NCBI RefSeq assembly: GCF_019973615.1
Contig: NZ_AP024238.1
Location: forward strand, 2,811,989 to 2,875,988
Length of the DNA: 64,000 nucleotides
Source: Rhodoferax lithotrophicus
GTDB taxonomy: Bacteria; Pseudomonadota; Gammaproteobacteria; Burkholderiales; Burkholderiaceae_C
Direction of reading: 5' to 3'
Positions 16,680-25,764 of the stretch are shown here, piece after piece. The translations under genes and the position numbers were made by a program. The notes beneath the pieces are model-generated. The model saw only the letters and a program-made list of their open reading frames with translations, ran no database searches and was not told the DNA's origin. How positions within the stretch are numbered: the first letter of the stretch is position 1; every line of letters begins with the position of its first letter.

Positions 16680-17210
16680 TCAGTTCAAATCGCGTTTGAA
16701 GCGAATCTCTTCAATTCGCGTCAAACCCAGTTGCACGGTTTTGATGCTGGTCATTTCACGCTTGAAGCCAGCCATGTCAAAAAAGCGCAAGGCACGTTCA
16801 TACCCCAGCGGCACCCAGGCAGTCACCTTGGTACAGCCTTCCTCCATCAGGCCTTCACGGGCACCGTCCCACAGTGCCAACCCAGCCCCCTGGCCCCAAT
16901 GGCTGGGGCGGGCATACAAGGCCCAGATTTCGCCCATGGTGGCCGGCGTTTTGGGGTCACGAGAACGGTCAAAGCCGACAAAACCCACCACCTCGCCGTC
17001 CATCACGGCCACCAACACTTGCGGGTCACCAAACTCGATGGCCTCACGCCAGTAAGCCTGGCTTTTTTTCAGGCTGTCAAATTCCGGCATGGTTTCGCCG
17101 GGAAACTGTGCCTTGAACGCGGCTTGGGCTGCGCTGGCCTGAATTTGGGCTATTGCTTGGGCATCACGCTCTTTGGCGGGACGTACTTCGATGATGGAGA
17201 AATCAGACAT
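16680..17210 (-). CDS. GNAT-family N-acetyltransferase
   Basis: The 176-residue protein has the GNAT fold: 'IEVRPAKERDAQAIAQIQ' at the N-terminus, 'LVAVMDGEVVGFVGFDRS' in the central sheet, 'LYARPSHWGQGAGLALWDGA' as the acetyl-CoA phosphate loop (motif A), and 'VTAWVPLGYERALRFFDMAGF' in motif B. The acetylated substrate is unknown. Start chosen at the ATG at 17210, where the protein starts 'MSDFSIIEVRPA'; the frame is open further upstream without support. Confidence 0.87.
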   Translation of the reverse strand: MSDFSIIEVRPAKERDAQAIAQIQASAAQAAFKAQFPGETMPEFDSLKKSQAYWREAIEFGDPQVLVAVMDGEVVGFVGFDRSRDPKTPATMGEIWALYARPSHWGQGAGLALWDGAREGLMEEGCTKVTAWVPLGYERALRFFDMAGFKREMTSIKTVQLGLTRIEEIRFKRDLN

Positions 17211-17308
17211 GCAAAAAAAGGCCGGACTCAAACCCGGCACGGTTCAAAAAGGGATGTGGATTGTCGCAGCCTGAATCAGCGCTGACGACAACCTGCCACA
17301 AAGCTTTT

Positions 17309-17380
17309 AATTTATATAAAAAAAGTGGCTGTAGCTCTTGTTTATAAAGCGCTAAATGCTACATTTTTAATAGCTATAAA
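17309..17380 (-). repeat. Dispersed repeat, copy B
   Basis: Read on the minus strand it begins TAGCTATTAAAAATGTAGC and continues with GCGCTTTATAAAC, as in copy E. It runs into the 3' end of the dehydrogenase gene and contributes its TAA stop at 17367-17369. Confidence 0.65.
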
Positions 17381-18215
17381 CACCTTGCCCGGTTTTGCGC
17401 CCCAGACGGCCAGCGGCTACCATTTCTTTCAGCAGCGGGCAAGCACGGTATTTGCTGTCGCCAAACTCCTGCAAATACACCTCCATCACGGCCAGGCACA
17501 CATCCAACCCAACCATATCAGCCAACGCCAGCGGACCAATCGGCTGGTTGCAACCCAGCTTCATGCCGGCATCGATGTCTTCGGGGCTGGCCAGGCCTTC
17601 GGCCAGCACAAAAAACGCTTCATTGATCATGGGTACCAGAATGCGGTTGACCACAAAACCCGGGGAATTTTTGACGGTGATCGGGGTTTTACCCAAAGCT
17701 GTGGCCATGGCATGCACCGCCGCGTGGGTGGCATCACTGGTCTGCAGGCCACGAATAATTTCCACCAGCGCCATCATTGGCACCGGGTTGAAGAAATGCA
17801 TGCCAATAAAACGATCTGCACGGGAGGTGACTGCAGCCAGCTTGGTGATGGAAATCGACGAGGTATTGGTGGCCACGATGACCTCAGGGGCCAGCATTTC
17901 ATCAAGCTGTTTGACGATTTTGACCTTGAGATCGTAGTTTTCAGTAGCGGCCTCAATCACCAACTGGGCACTGTTCAGGTCGCCATAGTGGGTGCTGCCT
18001 TTGATGCGGGCCAACGCAGCCTCTTTGTCAACGGCACTGATCTTCTCTTTTTTCAGCAAACGGTCCAGGCTGCCAGACACGGTGGCGATGCCTTTGGCCA
18101 CAGCCGCCTCTGAAATGTCCACCATCACCACATTCAGGCCGGATACCGCGCATGCCTGCGCAATGCCGTTGCCCATGGTGCCTGCGCCAACAATACCCAC
18201 TGTCGTGATACTCAT
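17367..18215 (-). CDS. 3-hydroxybutyryl-CoA dehydrogenase
   Basis: The 282-residue enzyme oxidises (S)-3-hydroxyacyl-CoA with NAD(P)+ in fatty or aromatic acid breakdown, or acts in reverse in butyrate-type pathways. The Rossmann motif 'VGIVGAGTMGNGIAQACAVSGL' opens the protein, 'IGMHFFNPVPMMALVEII' gives the catalytic His and signature, and 'NSPGFVVNRILVPMINEA' starts the C-terminal dimer domain. The protein ends 'GRKTGQGVYSY'; the last codons and TAA come from repeat copy B, so the original end has been replaced. Symbols hbd or paaH would both be reasonable. Confidence 0.93.
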   Translation of the reverse strand: MSITTVGIVGAGTMGNGIAQACAVSGLNVVMVDISEAAVAKGIATVSGSLDRLLKKEKISAVDKEAALARIKGSTHYGDLNSAQLVIEAATENYDLKVKIVKQLDEMLAPEVIVATNTSSISITKLAAVTSRADRFIGMHFFNPVPMMALVEIIRGLQTSDATHAAVHAMATALGKTPITVKNSPGFVVNRILVPMINEAFFVLAEGLASPEDIDAGMKLGCNQPIGPLALADMVGLDVCLAVMEVYLQEFGDSKYRACPLLKEMVAAGRLGRKTGQGVYSY

Positions 18216-18345
18216 CTTGAAAACTCCATTAAAAAATTAACCCATCATGTTAGCGTTTTCAGAACCGCCACATCCTGACACACCAGCCAGGTCAAACACA
18301 GCCAGACTGGGATAATTTACCCACCCCAACTAGGAGACATTCCAC

Positions 18346-19968
18346 ATGAATCTCACCGAACAACTGCTGCACGCGCTCAAAAAGCACGGTGCACGGCAGA
18401 TTTTTGGCATCCCCGGCGACTTTGCCCTGCCCTACTTCCGCATCATTGAAGAGTCCAAGATATTGCCGCTCTACACCTTGTCGCACGAACCCGGCGTGGG
18501 TTTTGCCGCCGATGCCTCGGCGCGCATCAATGGCAGCCTGGGCGTAGCTGCGGTCACTTACGGGGCAGGTGCGCTGAACATGATCAACTCGGTGGCCGCA
18601 GCGTTTGCCGAAAAATCCCCGCTGGTAGTGCTCTCGGGTGGGCCAGGCAAAAATGAATCACGCTCCGGCCTGCTGCTGCACCACCAGGCCAAAACCCTCG
18701 ACAGCCAGTTTCAAATCTTCAAGGAAATCACCTGCGACCAATGCCGTCTGGACGATGCCCAGCGTGCCCCGGCCGACATTGCCCGTGTGCTGGCCAGCTG
18801 CCTGCGTCACTCAGAACCGGTGTACATCGAGATTCCACGCGACATGGTCGCCATGCCTTGTGCCGATGTGTTGCCAGAAGCTCCGCAAACCGTCGACCCC
18901 GACGCGCTGGATGCCTGTGTGGATGAAATTCTGGAACGCCTGGCCCAGGCCAGATCACCGGTTCTGATGGTCGGGGTGGAAGTGCGCCGCTACGGGCTGG
19001 AAGACACCGTGGCCACCTTGTCGCGTCGGCTAGGGTTACCCGTGGTCACCAGCTTCATGGGGCGGGGATTGTTGTCCGAACAAGACTCGCCGCTGGTTGG
19101 CACCTACATGGGCGTGGCCGGTTTCCCCGAAATAACACATCTGGTGGAAAACTCGGACAGCCTGTTTTTGCTGGGTGAAATCATTTGTGATACCAACTTT
19201 GCTGTGTCCGAGACCAAAATCGACATGCGCAAAACCATCCAGGCACTGAATGGTCAGGTCAACATTGGCTACCACACCTACGCAAAACTGCCTCTGGCTG
19301 CCGTGGTAAACCGGATGCTGGAGCGCGTGAGCGGGCCGGACAAAGCCTTCAGCGTGACACCCCAGGTGTTCCCGCTGGATTTGCCACGGGATGCCCAAAG
19401 CATCACGCCCACCGACATTGCCACCGCCGTCAACGACCTGATGGCCAGACACGGCAAGATGCCCATTGCCTCCGACATGGGCGACTGCCTGTTCACCGCC
19501 ATGGAGATCAAACACACCGCGCTGGTGGCCCCTGGCTACTACGCCACCATGGGGTTTGGTGTGCCTGCCGGGCTGGGCCTGCAGGCAGCCACAGGCGAGC
19601 GCCCGTTGATTCTGGTGGGTGATGGTGCTTTCCAGATGACCGGCTGGGAGCTGGGCAACTGCCGCCGCTACGGCTGGGATCCCATTGTGCTGGTGTTCAA
19701 CAACGCCAGCTGGGAAATGCTGCGCACCTTCCAACCCGAGTCTGGCTTCAACAACCTGGATCACTGGGGCTTTGCCGAAATGGCTTCAGGCATGGGTGGT
19801 GACGGCGTGCGCGTGGGCACGCGCGCCGAGCTGAAAGCTGCGCTGGATCAGGCGATGGCCACACGCGGCAAATTCCAACTGATTGAAGTCACCCTTCCAC
19901 GTGGCGTGTTGTCAGACACATTGACCAGGTTTGTGGCTGGGGTTAAGCGGTTGAATACGGTGAAATAG
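18346..19968 (+). CDS. Thiamine-diphosphate decarboxylase of the indolepyruvate/phenylpyruvate type
   Basis: The 540-residue protein is a ThDP-dependent 2-keto acid decarboxylase. The N-terminal domain has the catalytic Glu in 'LYTLSHEPGVGFAADA', the centre has the regulatory-type domain ('VLMVGVEVRRYGLEDTVATLS'), and the C-terminal domain has the ThDP/Mg motif 'GDGAFQMTGWELGNC' ending near 'VFNNASWEML'. Overall pattern is closest to the IpdC/phenylpyruvate decarboxylase branch rather than acetolactate synthase. It would convert aromatic pyruvates to aldehydes. AGGAG lies 8 bases before the ATG. It converges on the tryptophanase-type gene. Confidence 0.85.
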   Translation: MNLTEQLLHALKKHGARQIFGIPGDFALPYFRIIEESKILPLYTLSHEPGVGFAADASARINGSLGVAAVTYGAGALNMINSVAAAFAEKSPLVVLSGGPGKNESRSGLLLHHQAKTLDSQFQIFKEITCDQCRLDDAQRAPADIARVLASCLRHSEPVYIEIPRDMVAMPCADVLPEAPQTVDPDALDACVDEILERLAQARSPVLMVGVEVRRYGLEDTVATLSRRLGLPVVTSFMGRGLLSEQDSPLVGTYMGVAGFPEITHLVENSDSLFLLGEIICDTNFAVSETKIDMRKTIQALNGQVNIGYHTYAKLPLAAVVNRMLERVSGPDKAFSVTPQVFPLDLPRDAQSITPTDIATAVNDLMARHGKMPIASDMGDCLFTAMEIKHTALVAPGYYATMGFGVPAGLGLQAATGERPLILVGDGAFQMTGWELGNCRRYGWDPIVLVFNNASWEMLRTFQPESGFNNLDHWGFAEMASGMGGDGVRVGTRAELKAALDQAMATRGKFQLIEVTLPRGVLSDTLTRFVAGVKRLNTVK

Positions 19969-20005
19969 GCCTTAACCGTCCTTCTGAGCTTAAAAAACGG
20001 GGAAT

Positions 20006-20067
20006 ATGCTATTGAATAAATAGCTACAAGCGCTTGAAATAAAAGCGCTAGAGGCCTAAACAGCTTA
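20006..20067 (+). repeat. Dispersed repeat, copy C
   Basis: The clearest intergenic copy: TGCTATTGAATAAATAGC forms a hairpin, then CGCTTGAAATAAAAGCG a second one, then GCTAGAGGCCTAAACAGC. The 14 bases GCTAGAGGCCTAAA recur exactly in copy F. It separates convergent genes and may act as a transcription barrier. Confidence 0.7.
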
Positions 20068-20075
20068 TGACCCCG

Positions 20076-21452
20076 TCAGACATCCACCCAAGCACACTCG
20101 CACGTGAAATGCCTTAAAAACTGCGGCTGCTTGGTGATCTTGACACCGCGAATGCTGGCGGCTTTTTCCTTCACCTCGGCAATCACTTCTGCCGCATAGT
20201 CAAAGTGGCTTTGGGTGTACATGCGCCGCGGAAAAGCCAGGCGCACCAGCTCCATGCTGTGAAAGGTTTCCGTCCCATCGGCCAGGCGCTTGCCAAACAT
20301 CACCGAACCAATTTCCACCCCGCGAATGCCACCCTCCAGGTAAAGCGCATTACACAGCGCCCAAGCCGGATAGTGCGACACCGGCATGTCGGGCAGCACG
20401 GTGCGCGCATCAATGTAGACCGCGTGCCCCCCGGTCGGTTTGACAAAGCCCACGCCAGCCGCCTCCAGCCGTTCACCCAGGTATTCGGCGGTGCGCAAAC
20501 GGTAACGCAAATAGTCTTCCTGCATGCCTTCTTCCAGACCCACGGCCAGGGCCTCCAGGTCACGCCCGGCCAGACCGCCGTAGGTAGGGAAGCCCTCGGT
20601 CATGATCAGCACATTGCGCACCGCATCCATCCACTCCTCACTGCGCAGCACGATGAAGCCGCCGATGTTGACCATGCCATCCTTTTTGGCACTCATGGTG
20701 GCACCGTCGGCATAAGAAAACATTTCCCGCACGATGTCGCGGATGGGCGTGTTCTCATAGCCCGGTTCACGCATCTTGATGAACATCGCATTTTCAGAAA
20801 AGCGGCAGACATCCATGATGAAGGGTTTGCCATATTGCTTGAGCAGCGCCGCATAGGCGCGAATATTGGCCATCGACACGGGCTGGCCACCCCCGGTGTT
20901 GTTGGTCACGGTGATCATGCCAAACGGAATCTGCTCGCCACGCGCTTTCAGCAGCGCCTCAACCCGTTCCAGATCAATATTGCCTTTGAAGGGATGAATC
21001 AATGACGGCTGCAAACCCTCGGCAATCACCAGATCCAGCGCCTCGATCCCCAAGTATTCGAGGTTGGCACGGGTGGTATCAAAGTGGCAGTTGTTGGGCA
21101 CCACGTCGCCCTTTTTGCAGACAGCGGTGAACAGCACCTTTTCAGCCGCGCGGCCCTGGTGGGTGGGCACAAAAAACTGCATGCCGGTGATGGCCTGGAT
21201 GACCGCTTCCAGGCGGTAAAAGCTGCGCGCTCCGGCGTAACTTTCATCACCTTCCATGATGGCTCCCCACTGACGGCTGGACATGGCACCGGTGCCGGAG
21301 TCGGTCAACCAGTCAATCAGCACGTCTTCTGCGCGCAGCTTGAAGACGTTGAGCTTGGCGGCTTCCAGCAGTTGCACACGCTCCTCGCGTGTGGTCATAC
21401 GGATGGGTTCGATACTTTTGATGCGAAACGGTTCGATCAGTGTTTTGGGCAT
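20076..21452 (-). CDS. Tryptophanase / tyrosine phenol-lyase family enzyme, tryptophanase-type
   Basis: A PLP beta-eliminating lyase of 458 residues, full length. 'PFRIKSIEPIRMTTREER' and 'LLTDSGTGAMS'-like 'DWLTDSGTGAMSSRQWGAIM' are family N-terminal motifs, 'PTHQGRAAEKVL' binds PLP, and 'GATMSAKKDGMVNIGG' holds the PLP Lys. Two specificity positions look tryptophanase-like: the Asp of FDTT (Thr in tyrosine phenol-lyase), and GVEIGS where tyrosine phenol-lyase has the phenol-stacking Arg in MERG. Predicted reaction: tryptophan to indole, pyruvate and ammonia. I see no tnaC-like leader peptide and no adjacent tnaB permease. Specificity is inferred from remembered family sequences. Confidence 0.82.
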   Translation of the reverse strand: MPKTLIEPFRIKSIEPIRMTTREERVQLLEAAKLNVFKLRAEDVLIDWLTDSGTGAMSSRQWGAIMEGDESYAGARSFYRLEAVIQAITGMQFFVPTHQGRAAEKVLFTAVCKKGDVVPNNCHFDTTRANLEYLGIEALDLVIAEGLQPSLIHPFKGNIDLERVEALLKARGEQIPFGMITVTNNTGGGQPVSMANIRAYAALLKQYGKPFIMDVCRFSENAMFIKMREPGYENTPIRDIVREMFSYADGATMSAKKDGMVNIGGFIVLRSEEWMDAVRNVLIMTEGFPTYGGLAGRDLEALAVGLEEGMQEDYLRYRLRTAEYLGERLEAAGVGFVKPTGGHAVYIDARTVLPDMPVSHYPAWALCNALYLEGGIRGVEIGSVMFGKRLADGTETFHSMELVRLAFPRRMYTQSHFDYAAEVIAEVKEKAASIRGVKITKQPQFLRHFTCECAWVDV

Positions 21453-21635
21453 GGTGTGTTCTGCAAAAATGAAGAGTGGCAGAAGGTAGCACCGCTCAAC
21501 GACTCGTGGTGTCGGCTATTTCCAACACTCCATCAACTCTGCGAATCCAGCATCCCCACACCACCCCGGCTCGGCAGCGCCAACCATTAAAGGCTAGACT
21601 CAAACGCATGATCGGCCTTCCCAAGAGTTCACTAC

Positions 21636-22223
21636 ATGCATATTCACACCTTCACCTTGCGCTGCACAGGACTGCTGCTGTCCCTGCTAGCCAGTGCCCT
21701 GTCTCACGCTGCCCCCGCCGATGCAACACCCCGTGCCACACCTGAAGCCTGCCCCAGCATCCTGAAGTACACCTTCAACCGCTTGCAAGACGAAGCCCCA
21801 CAAAACCTGTGCCAATACGCAGGCAAAGTGATTCTGGTGGTCAACACCGCCAGCTACTGCGGCTTCACAGGTCAATATGAAGGACTGGAGGCACTGTATG
21901 CCAGCTACAAAGACAAAGGTTTGGTGGTGCTGGGTTTTCCATCCAACGACTTTGGCAAGCAGGAACCTGGCAGCAACAAGGAAATTGCCGACTTTTGCTT
22001 CAACACCTATGCGGTCAAGTTCCCCATGTTTTCCAAATCCGTGGTGTCAGGCCCCAACAGCAATCCCCTGTACCAGGCTTTGGCCAAAGAAACCGGCAGA
22101 GCACCGCAATGGAACTTTTTTAAATACCTGATTGACCGCAACGGTAAAGTGGTCGACAGCTTCAGCAGTCTGACCGGCCCGCAAAGCAAAAGCTTGGTCT
22201 CGGCCATCAACAAGGCGCTATGA
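21636..22223 (+). CDS. Glutathione peroxidase-family thiol peroxidase, secreted
   Basis: The 195-residue product has a signal peptide (roughly residues 1-26, cleavage after 'LSHA') and the GPx fold: 'VILVVNTASYCGFTGQYEGLEALY' with the peroxidatic Cys in place of selenocysteine, 'LGFPSNDFGKQEPGSNKEI' with the catalytic Gln, and 'WNFFKYLIDRNGKVVDSF' with the catalytic Trp-Asn. It probably reduces peroxides in the periplasm, with thioredoxin-like partners rather than glutathione. It lies 35 bases upstream of hslR on the same strand. Confidence 0.9.
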   Translation: MHIHTFTLRCTGLLLSLLASALSHAAPADATPRATPEACPSILKYTFNRLQDEAPQNLCQYAGKVILVVNTASYCGFTGQYEGLEALYASYKDKGLVVLGFPSNDFGKQEPGSNKEIADFCFNTYAVKFPMFSKSVVSGPNSNPLYQALAKETGRAPQWNFFKYLIDRNGKVVDSFSSLTGPQSKSLVSAINKAL

Positions 22224-22258
22224 CAACCAACTTGCACCGGATGTCTTGGACTTGAGCC

Positions 22259-22645
22259 ATGGAGCGACTTCGCATTGACAAATGGCTCTGGGCCGCCCGT
22301 TTTTACAAAACCCGCAGCCTGGCCAGTGAAGAGATCAACAAGGGCCACGTGCAGGTGAATGGTGCCGTGGTCAAGCCCGCCCGCGAACTCCAACGCGGTG
22401 ACAGCGTGCAGCTTCGCAACGGCCCGGTGACGCGCACGGTGACCGTACTTGACCTGAGTGACAAACGCGGCCCAGCACCACAAGCCGCCTGGCTGTACCA
22501 GGAAACCGCTGAATCTGTTCAGCTGCGGCAACACGCTGCCGAGCAGCGCCGTCTGGCCCCCGAGCCAGCCCTGGCCCTGACACAAGGCCGCCCGACCAAA
22601 CGTGAGCGCCGCGACACTGAAAAATTACGCGACGGACAGTGGTAA
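22259..22645 (+). CDS. hslR: Ribosome-associated heat-shock protein Hsp15 (S4 domain)
   Basis: Hsp15 rescues 50S subunits that carry a stalled nascent chain by binding peptidyl-tRNA. The 128-residue protein starts with the S4 RNA-binding domain 'MERLRIDKWLWAARFYKTRSLASEEINKGHVQVNGAVVKPARELQ' and ends in a basic tail 'GRPTKRERRDTEKLRDG', as in E. coli Hsp15. It converges on the RND gene with 29 bases between stops. Confidence 0.92.
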   Translation: MERLRIDKWLWAARFYKTRSLASEEINKGHVQVNGAVVKPARELQRGDSVQLRNGPVTRTVTVLDLSDKRGPAPQAAWLYQETAESVQLRQHAAEQRRLAPEPALALTQGRPTKRERRDTEKLRDGQW

Positions 22646-22674
22646 ACCCCACCTCAGAAACGCCCCGCCAACCA

Positions 22675-25600
22675 CTACATCACCGGATAATGGGTCAAAG
22701 CGGGTTCTTTTTTGGGCCCAGGCGCATGCCTGCGCGCCAGCAAGGTGTACATGGTGGGCACCACAAACACCGTCAACAGCGTTCCCAGGCTCATCCCTCC
22801 CACAATCACCCAGCCAATTTGATGACGGCTCTCTGCACCAGCACCCTTGGCGATGGCCAGCGGCACCGCGCCAAGCACCATGGCACCGGTGGTCATCATG
22901 ATCGGGCGCAAACGCTGTGCAGCCGACTGCTGAATGGCGCTCATCATGTCCATACCTTGTTCACGCAACTGATTGGCAAACTCCACAATCAAAATACCGT
23001 GTTTGGTGATCAAGCCCACCAACGTGATCAGACCAATCTGGCTGAACACATTAAACGTGCCACCAGACCATTTAAGCGCCAGCAATGCCCCCGCCATGGA
23101 CAACGGTACGCTGAACAAAATCACAAAAGGATCCACAAAACTCTCAAACTGCGCAGACAACACCAAAAAGATGAACAACAGCGCCAACGCAAACACCAGC
23201 GTTAACGAGTCAGACGATTTTTTGTACTCACGGCTGATGCCGTTCAGGTCCGTGGTGTAGCCCGGTTTAAGCACTTTTTGCGCCGTAGCATCCATAAAAT
23301 TGAGCGCCTCACCTACCGAATAAGTGGCTGACAAGTTGGCTGTGATGGTGGCCGAGCGACGCTGACCAAAGTGAATCAGCTCACGTGGAACCACCACTTC
23401 ACGAATTTTGACCAAAGCAGACAAAGGAATCAGGTCCGTGCCCTTGCCACGCACAAAGATTTTCTCAATATCATCCGGCGTGTTGCGCCCACTGGGATTG
23501 GTTTGCACAATCACGTCATATTGCTCGCCACCGCGCTTGTAACGCGTCACATTGCGTCCACCCAGCATGGTCTCGATGGCCCGCGCAATCAGGTCCACAC
23601 TCACCCCCATGTCAGCAGCTCGTTCACGATCCACTTCCAGCTTGATCTCCGGCTTGTTCAGACGCAAATCAGTGTCCACCTGGACAAATCCCGGATTTTT
23701 CGCCAACTCATCCTGAAAGTCGCGCACGGTTTTCGCCAGGTTCTGATAGCTTTCAGAGGTGATGATGACAAACTCGATAGGCCGACTGCTAAAGCTCTGC
23801 CCGAGAGAAGGCGGCGTGATGGTTGTCGCCGTCACACCCGACAGGCTGGACACACGCGGTGTCATGGTTCGCGCCATCTCCAGCGTGGTGCGCTCCCGAT
23901 CCTCCCAAGGTTTGGCCCGAAAAAAGATGTTCCCCTGAGACACCGTGGGATTGCCGATAGTAGAAAAAATACGATCAAACTCGGGGTAGTCTTCGGCGAT
24001 ACGCTCAATACCACGCGCATAACGGTCGGTATAGGCCAGGGTTGCACCGTCAGGCGCATTGATACGCGCCAGCACCACACCGCGGTCTTCAAGTGGGGAG
24101 AGTTCACGCTTGATATCCCCCAAGGTCCACCAAGTCACCAAACCGCTGACCAACATCACCAACAAAACCAGGTAGCGTCGACTCAATGACCAGGCCAGCG
24201 CCCTACCATATGTTCGAGTGACCCACTCCAGCAGGCTTTCCATGTGCGAATCAAACCAGGTCGGATGCGGGTTATGGCGCAACAACAAAGATGACATCAT
24301 GGGCGACAAAGTCAGTGCCACTATGCCCGAGATCACCACCGCACCCGCCAGTGCCAGCGCAAATTCAGTGAACAAGCGCCCGGTGCGCCCAGGCGAAAAC
24401 GCCAGCGGCGCATACACCGCCACCAGCGTCATGGTCATCGCCACAATGGCAAAGCCAACCTCACGCGCCCCCCGGATAGCGGCCTGAAACGGCGGCAAAC
24501 CTTCTTCAATGTGGCGGTAGATGTTCTCCAGCATCACAATCGCATCATCCACCACCAGGCCAATGGCCAGCACCAAGGCCAACAAAGTCAGCGTGTTGAT
24601 ACTGAAACCCGCCAAGGACATCATCGCAAATGTACCGATCAGTGCCACCGGAATCGTGACCAACGGAATCAGCGAGGCACGTAATGTGCGCAAAAAAACA
24701 AAAATCACCAAAGCCACCAACACGGCAGCCTCCACAATGGTCCTGAACACCGCTTTGATCGACTGGTCAATAAACACCGAGTTGTCATTAGCCACCTCAA
24801 TCTGCACACCTGGCGGCAAATCACGGCGCAATTTATCCAGCAAACTGATCACACCCTTGGAAAGTTCCAGCGGGTTGGCGGTTGATTGCTTCACCACCCC
24901 AACCCCCACAGAATCACGTCCGTTCAAACGCACAAACGAGCGTTCATCCACGGGTGCCTCCTGCACACGTGCCACATCGCCAATGCGAATCGACTGGCCA
25001 CCCACACTGCGAATCACCACCTGGGAAAATTCTCTCGGACGCTGCAAATCGGTTGCCGCCGTCACGCTGAACTCGCGCTGGGTGCTTTCGATCCGCCCGG
25101 CCGGCACCTCCAGGTTGGATCGACGCAGGGCATCTTCAAGGTCTTGCACCGTGAGCTTGTAGGCGGCAAGCTTGTCCGGGTCAACCCAGATGCGCATGGC
25201 AAATTTACGCTCACCGTAAATATTGACCTCAGCCGCACCCGGTGCGGTTTGCAACACCGGTTTGACCAGGGTATTGGCCATCTCGGAAAGTTGCAGCGCA
25301 GTGTGGGTGTCCGAACTCAAGGCCAGAAAAATCACTGGGAACGATTCGGCCTCCACTTTGGCAATCACCGGCTCATCGATACCTTGCGGCAGACGCTGGC
25401 GCACGCGGGTCACCTTGTCGCGCACGTCCGCTGCGGCAGAATCCGCATCACGGCTCAACACAAAACGGACTGAAATCTGGCTACGCTCTGGACGACTGGT
25501 GGACGTGATCACATCCACCCCTTCAATGCCAGAGAGCGAATCTTCCAGCACCTTGCTCACCTGGGCTTCCATCACTTCACTGGAGGCCCCAGCAAAAGTG

Positions 25601-25746
25601 GTGGTCACCGACACCACAGGTTCGTCAATTTTGGGATATTCACGCACCGACAAGCGGTTGAACGAGACCGCGCCAATCAGCACGATCAATAACGACAACA
25701 CGGTGGCAAAGACCGGGCGACGGATGGAGGTTTCAGCCAGTTGCAT
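22675..25746 (-). CDS. RND efflux transporter permease, HAE1 family
   Basis: A 1023-residue inner-membrane proton antiporter of the AcrB/MexB class. It opens 'MQLAETSIRRPVFATVLSLLIVLIG', has 12 expected membrane segments, and carries the proton-relay Asp pair in 'GLVVDDAIVMLENIYRHIEEG' of TM4 near residue 405. The two large periplasmic loops lie around residues 40-330 and 560-870. Length is slightly short of AcrB. It lies 18 bases downstream of its adaptor gene. No outer-membrane factor is encoded next to it, so it must share a TolC-like channel. The substrate is unknown. Confidence 0.93.
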   Translation of the reverse strand: MQLAETSIRRPVFATVLSLLIVLIGAVSFNRLSVREYPKIDEPVVSVTTTFAGASSEVMEAQVSKVLEDSLSGIEGVDVITSTSRPERSQISVRFVLSRDADSAAADVRDKVTRVRQRLPQGIDEPVIAKVEAESFPVIFLALSSDTHTALQLSEMANTLVKPVLQTAPGAAEVNIYGERKFAMRIWVDPDKLAAYKLTVQDLEDALRRSNLEVPAGRIESTQREFSVTAATDLQRPREFSQVVIRSVGGQSIRIGDVARVQEAPVDERSFVRLNGRDSVGVGVVKQSTANPLELSKGVISLLDKLRRDLPPGVQIEVANDNSVFIDQSIKAVFRTIVEAAVLVALVIFVFLRTLRASLIPLVTIPVALIGTFAMMSLAGFSINTLTLLALVLAIGLVVDDAIVMLENIYRHIEEGLPPFQAAIRGAREVGFAIVAMTMTLVAVYAPLAFSPGRTGRLFTEFALALAGAVVISGIVALTLSPMMSSLLLRHNPHPTWFDSHMESLLEWVTRTYGRALAWSLSRRYLVLLVMLVSGLVTWWTLGDIKRELSPLEDRGVVLARINAPDGATLAYTDRYARGIERIAEDYPEFDRIFSTIGNPTVSQGNIFFRAKPWEDRERTTLEMARTMTPRVSSLSGVTATTITPPSLGQSFSSRPIEFVIITSESYQNLAKTVRDFQDELAKNPGFVQVDTDLRLNKPEIKLEVDRERAADMGVSVDLIARAIETMLGGRNVTRYKRGGEQYDVIVQTNPSGRNTPDDIEKIFVRGKGTDLIPLSALVKIREVVVPRELIHFGQRRSATITANLSATYSVGEALNFMDATAQKVLKPGYTTDLNGISREYKKSSDSLTLVFALALLFIFLVLSAQFESFVDPFVILFSVPLSMAGALLALKWSGGTFNVFSQIGLITLVGLITKHGILIVEFANQLREQGMDMMSAIQQSAAQRLRPIMMTTGAMVLGAVPLAIAKGAGAESRHQIGWVIVGGMSLGTLLTVFVVPTMYTLLARRHAPGPKKEPALTHYPVM

Positions 25747-25764
25747 CAGAAGTTCCCTGGCAAA

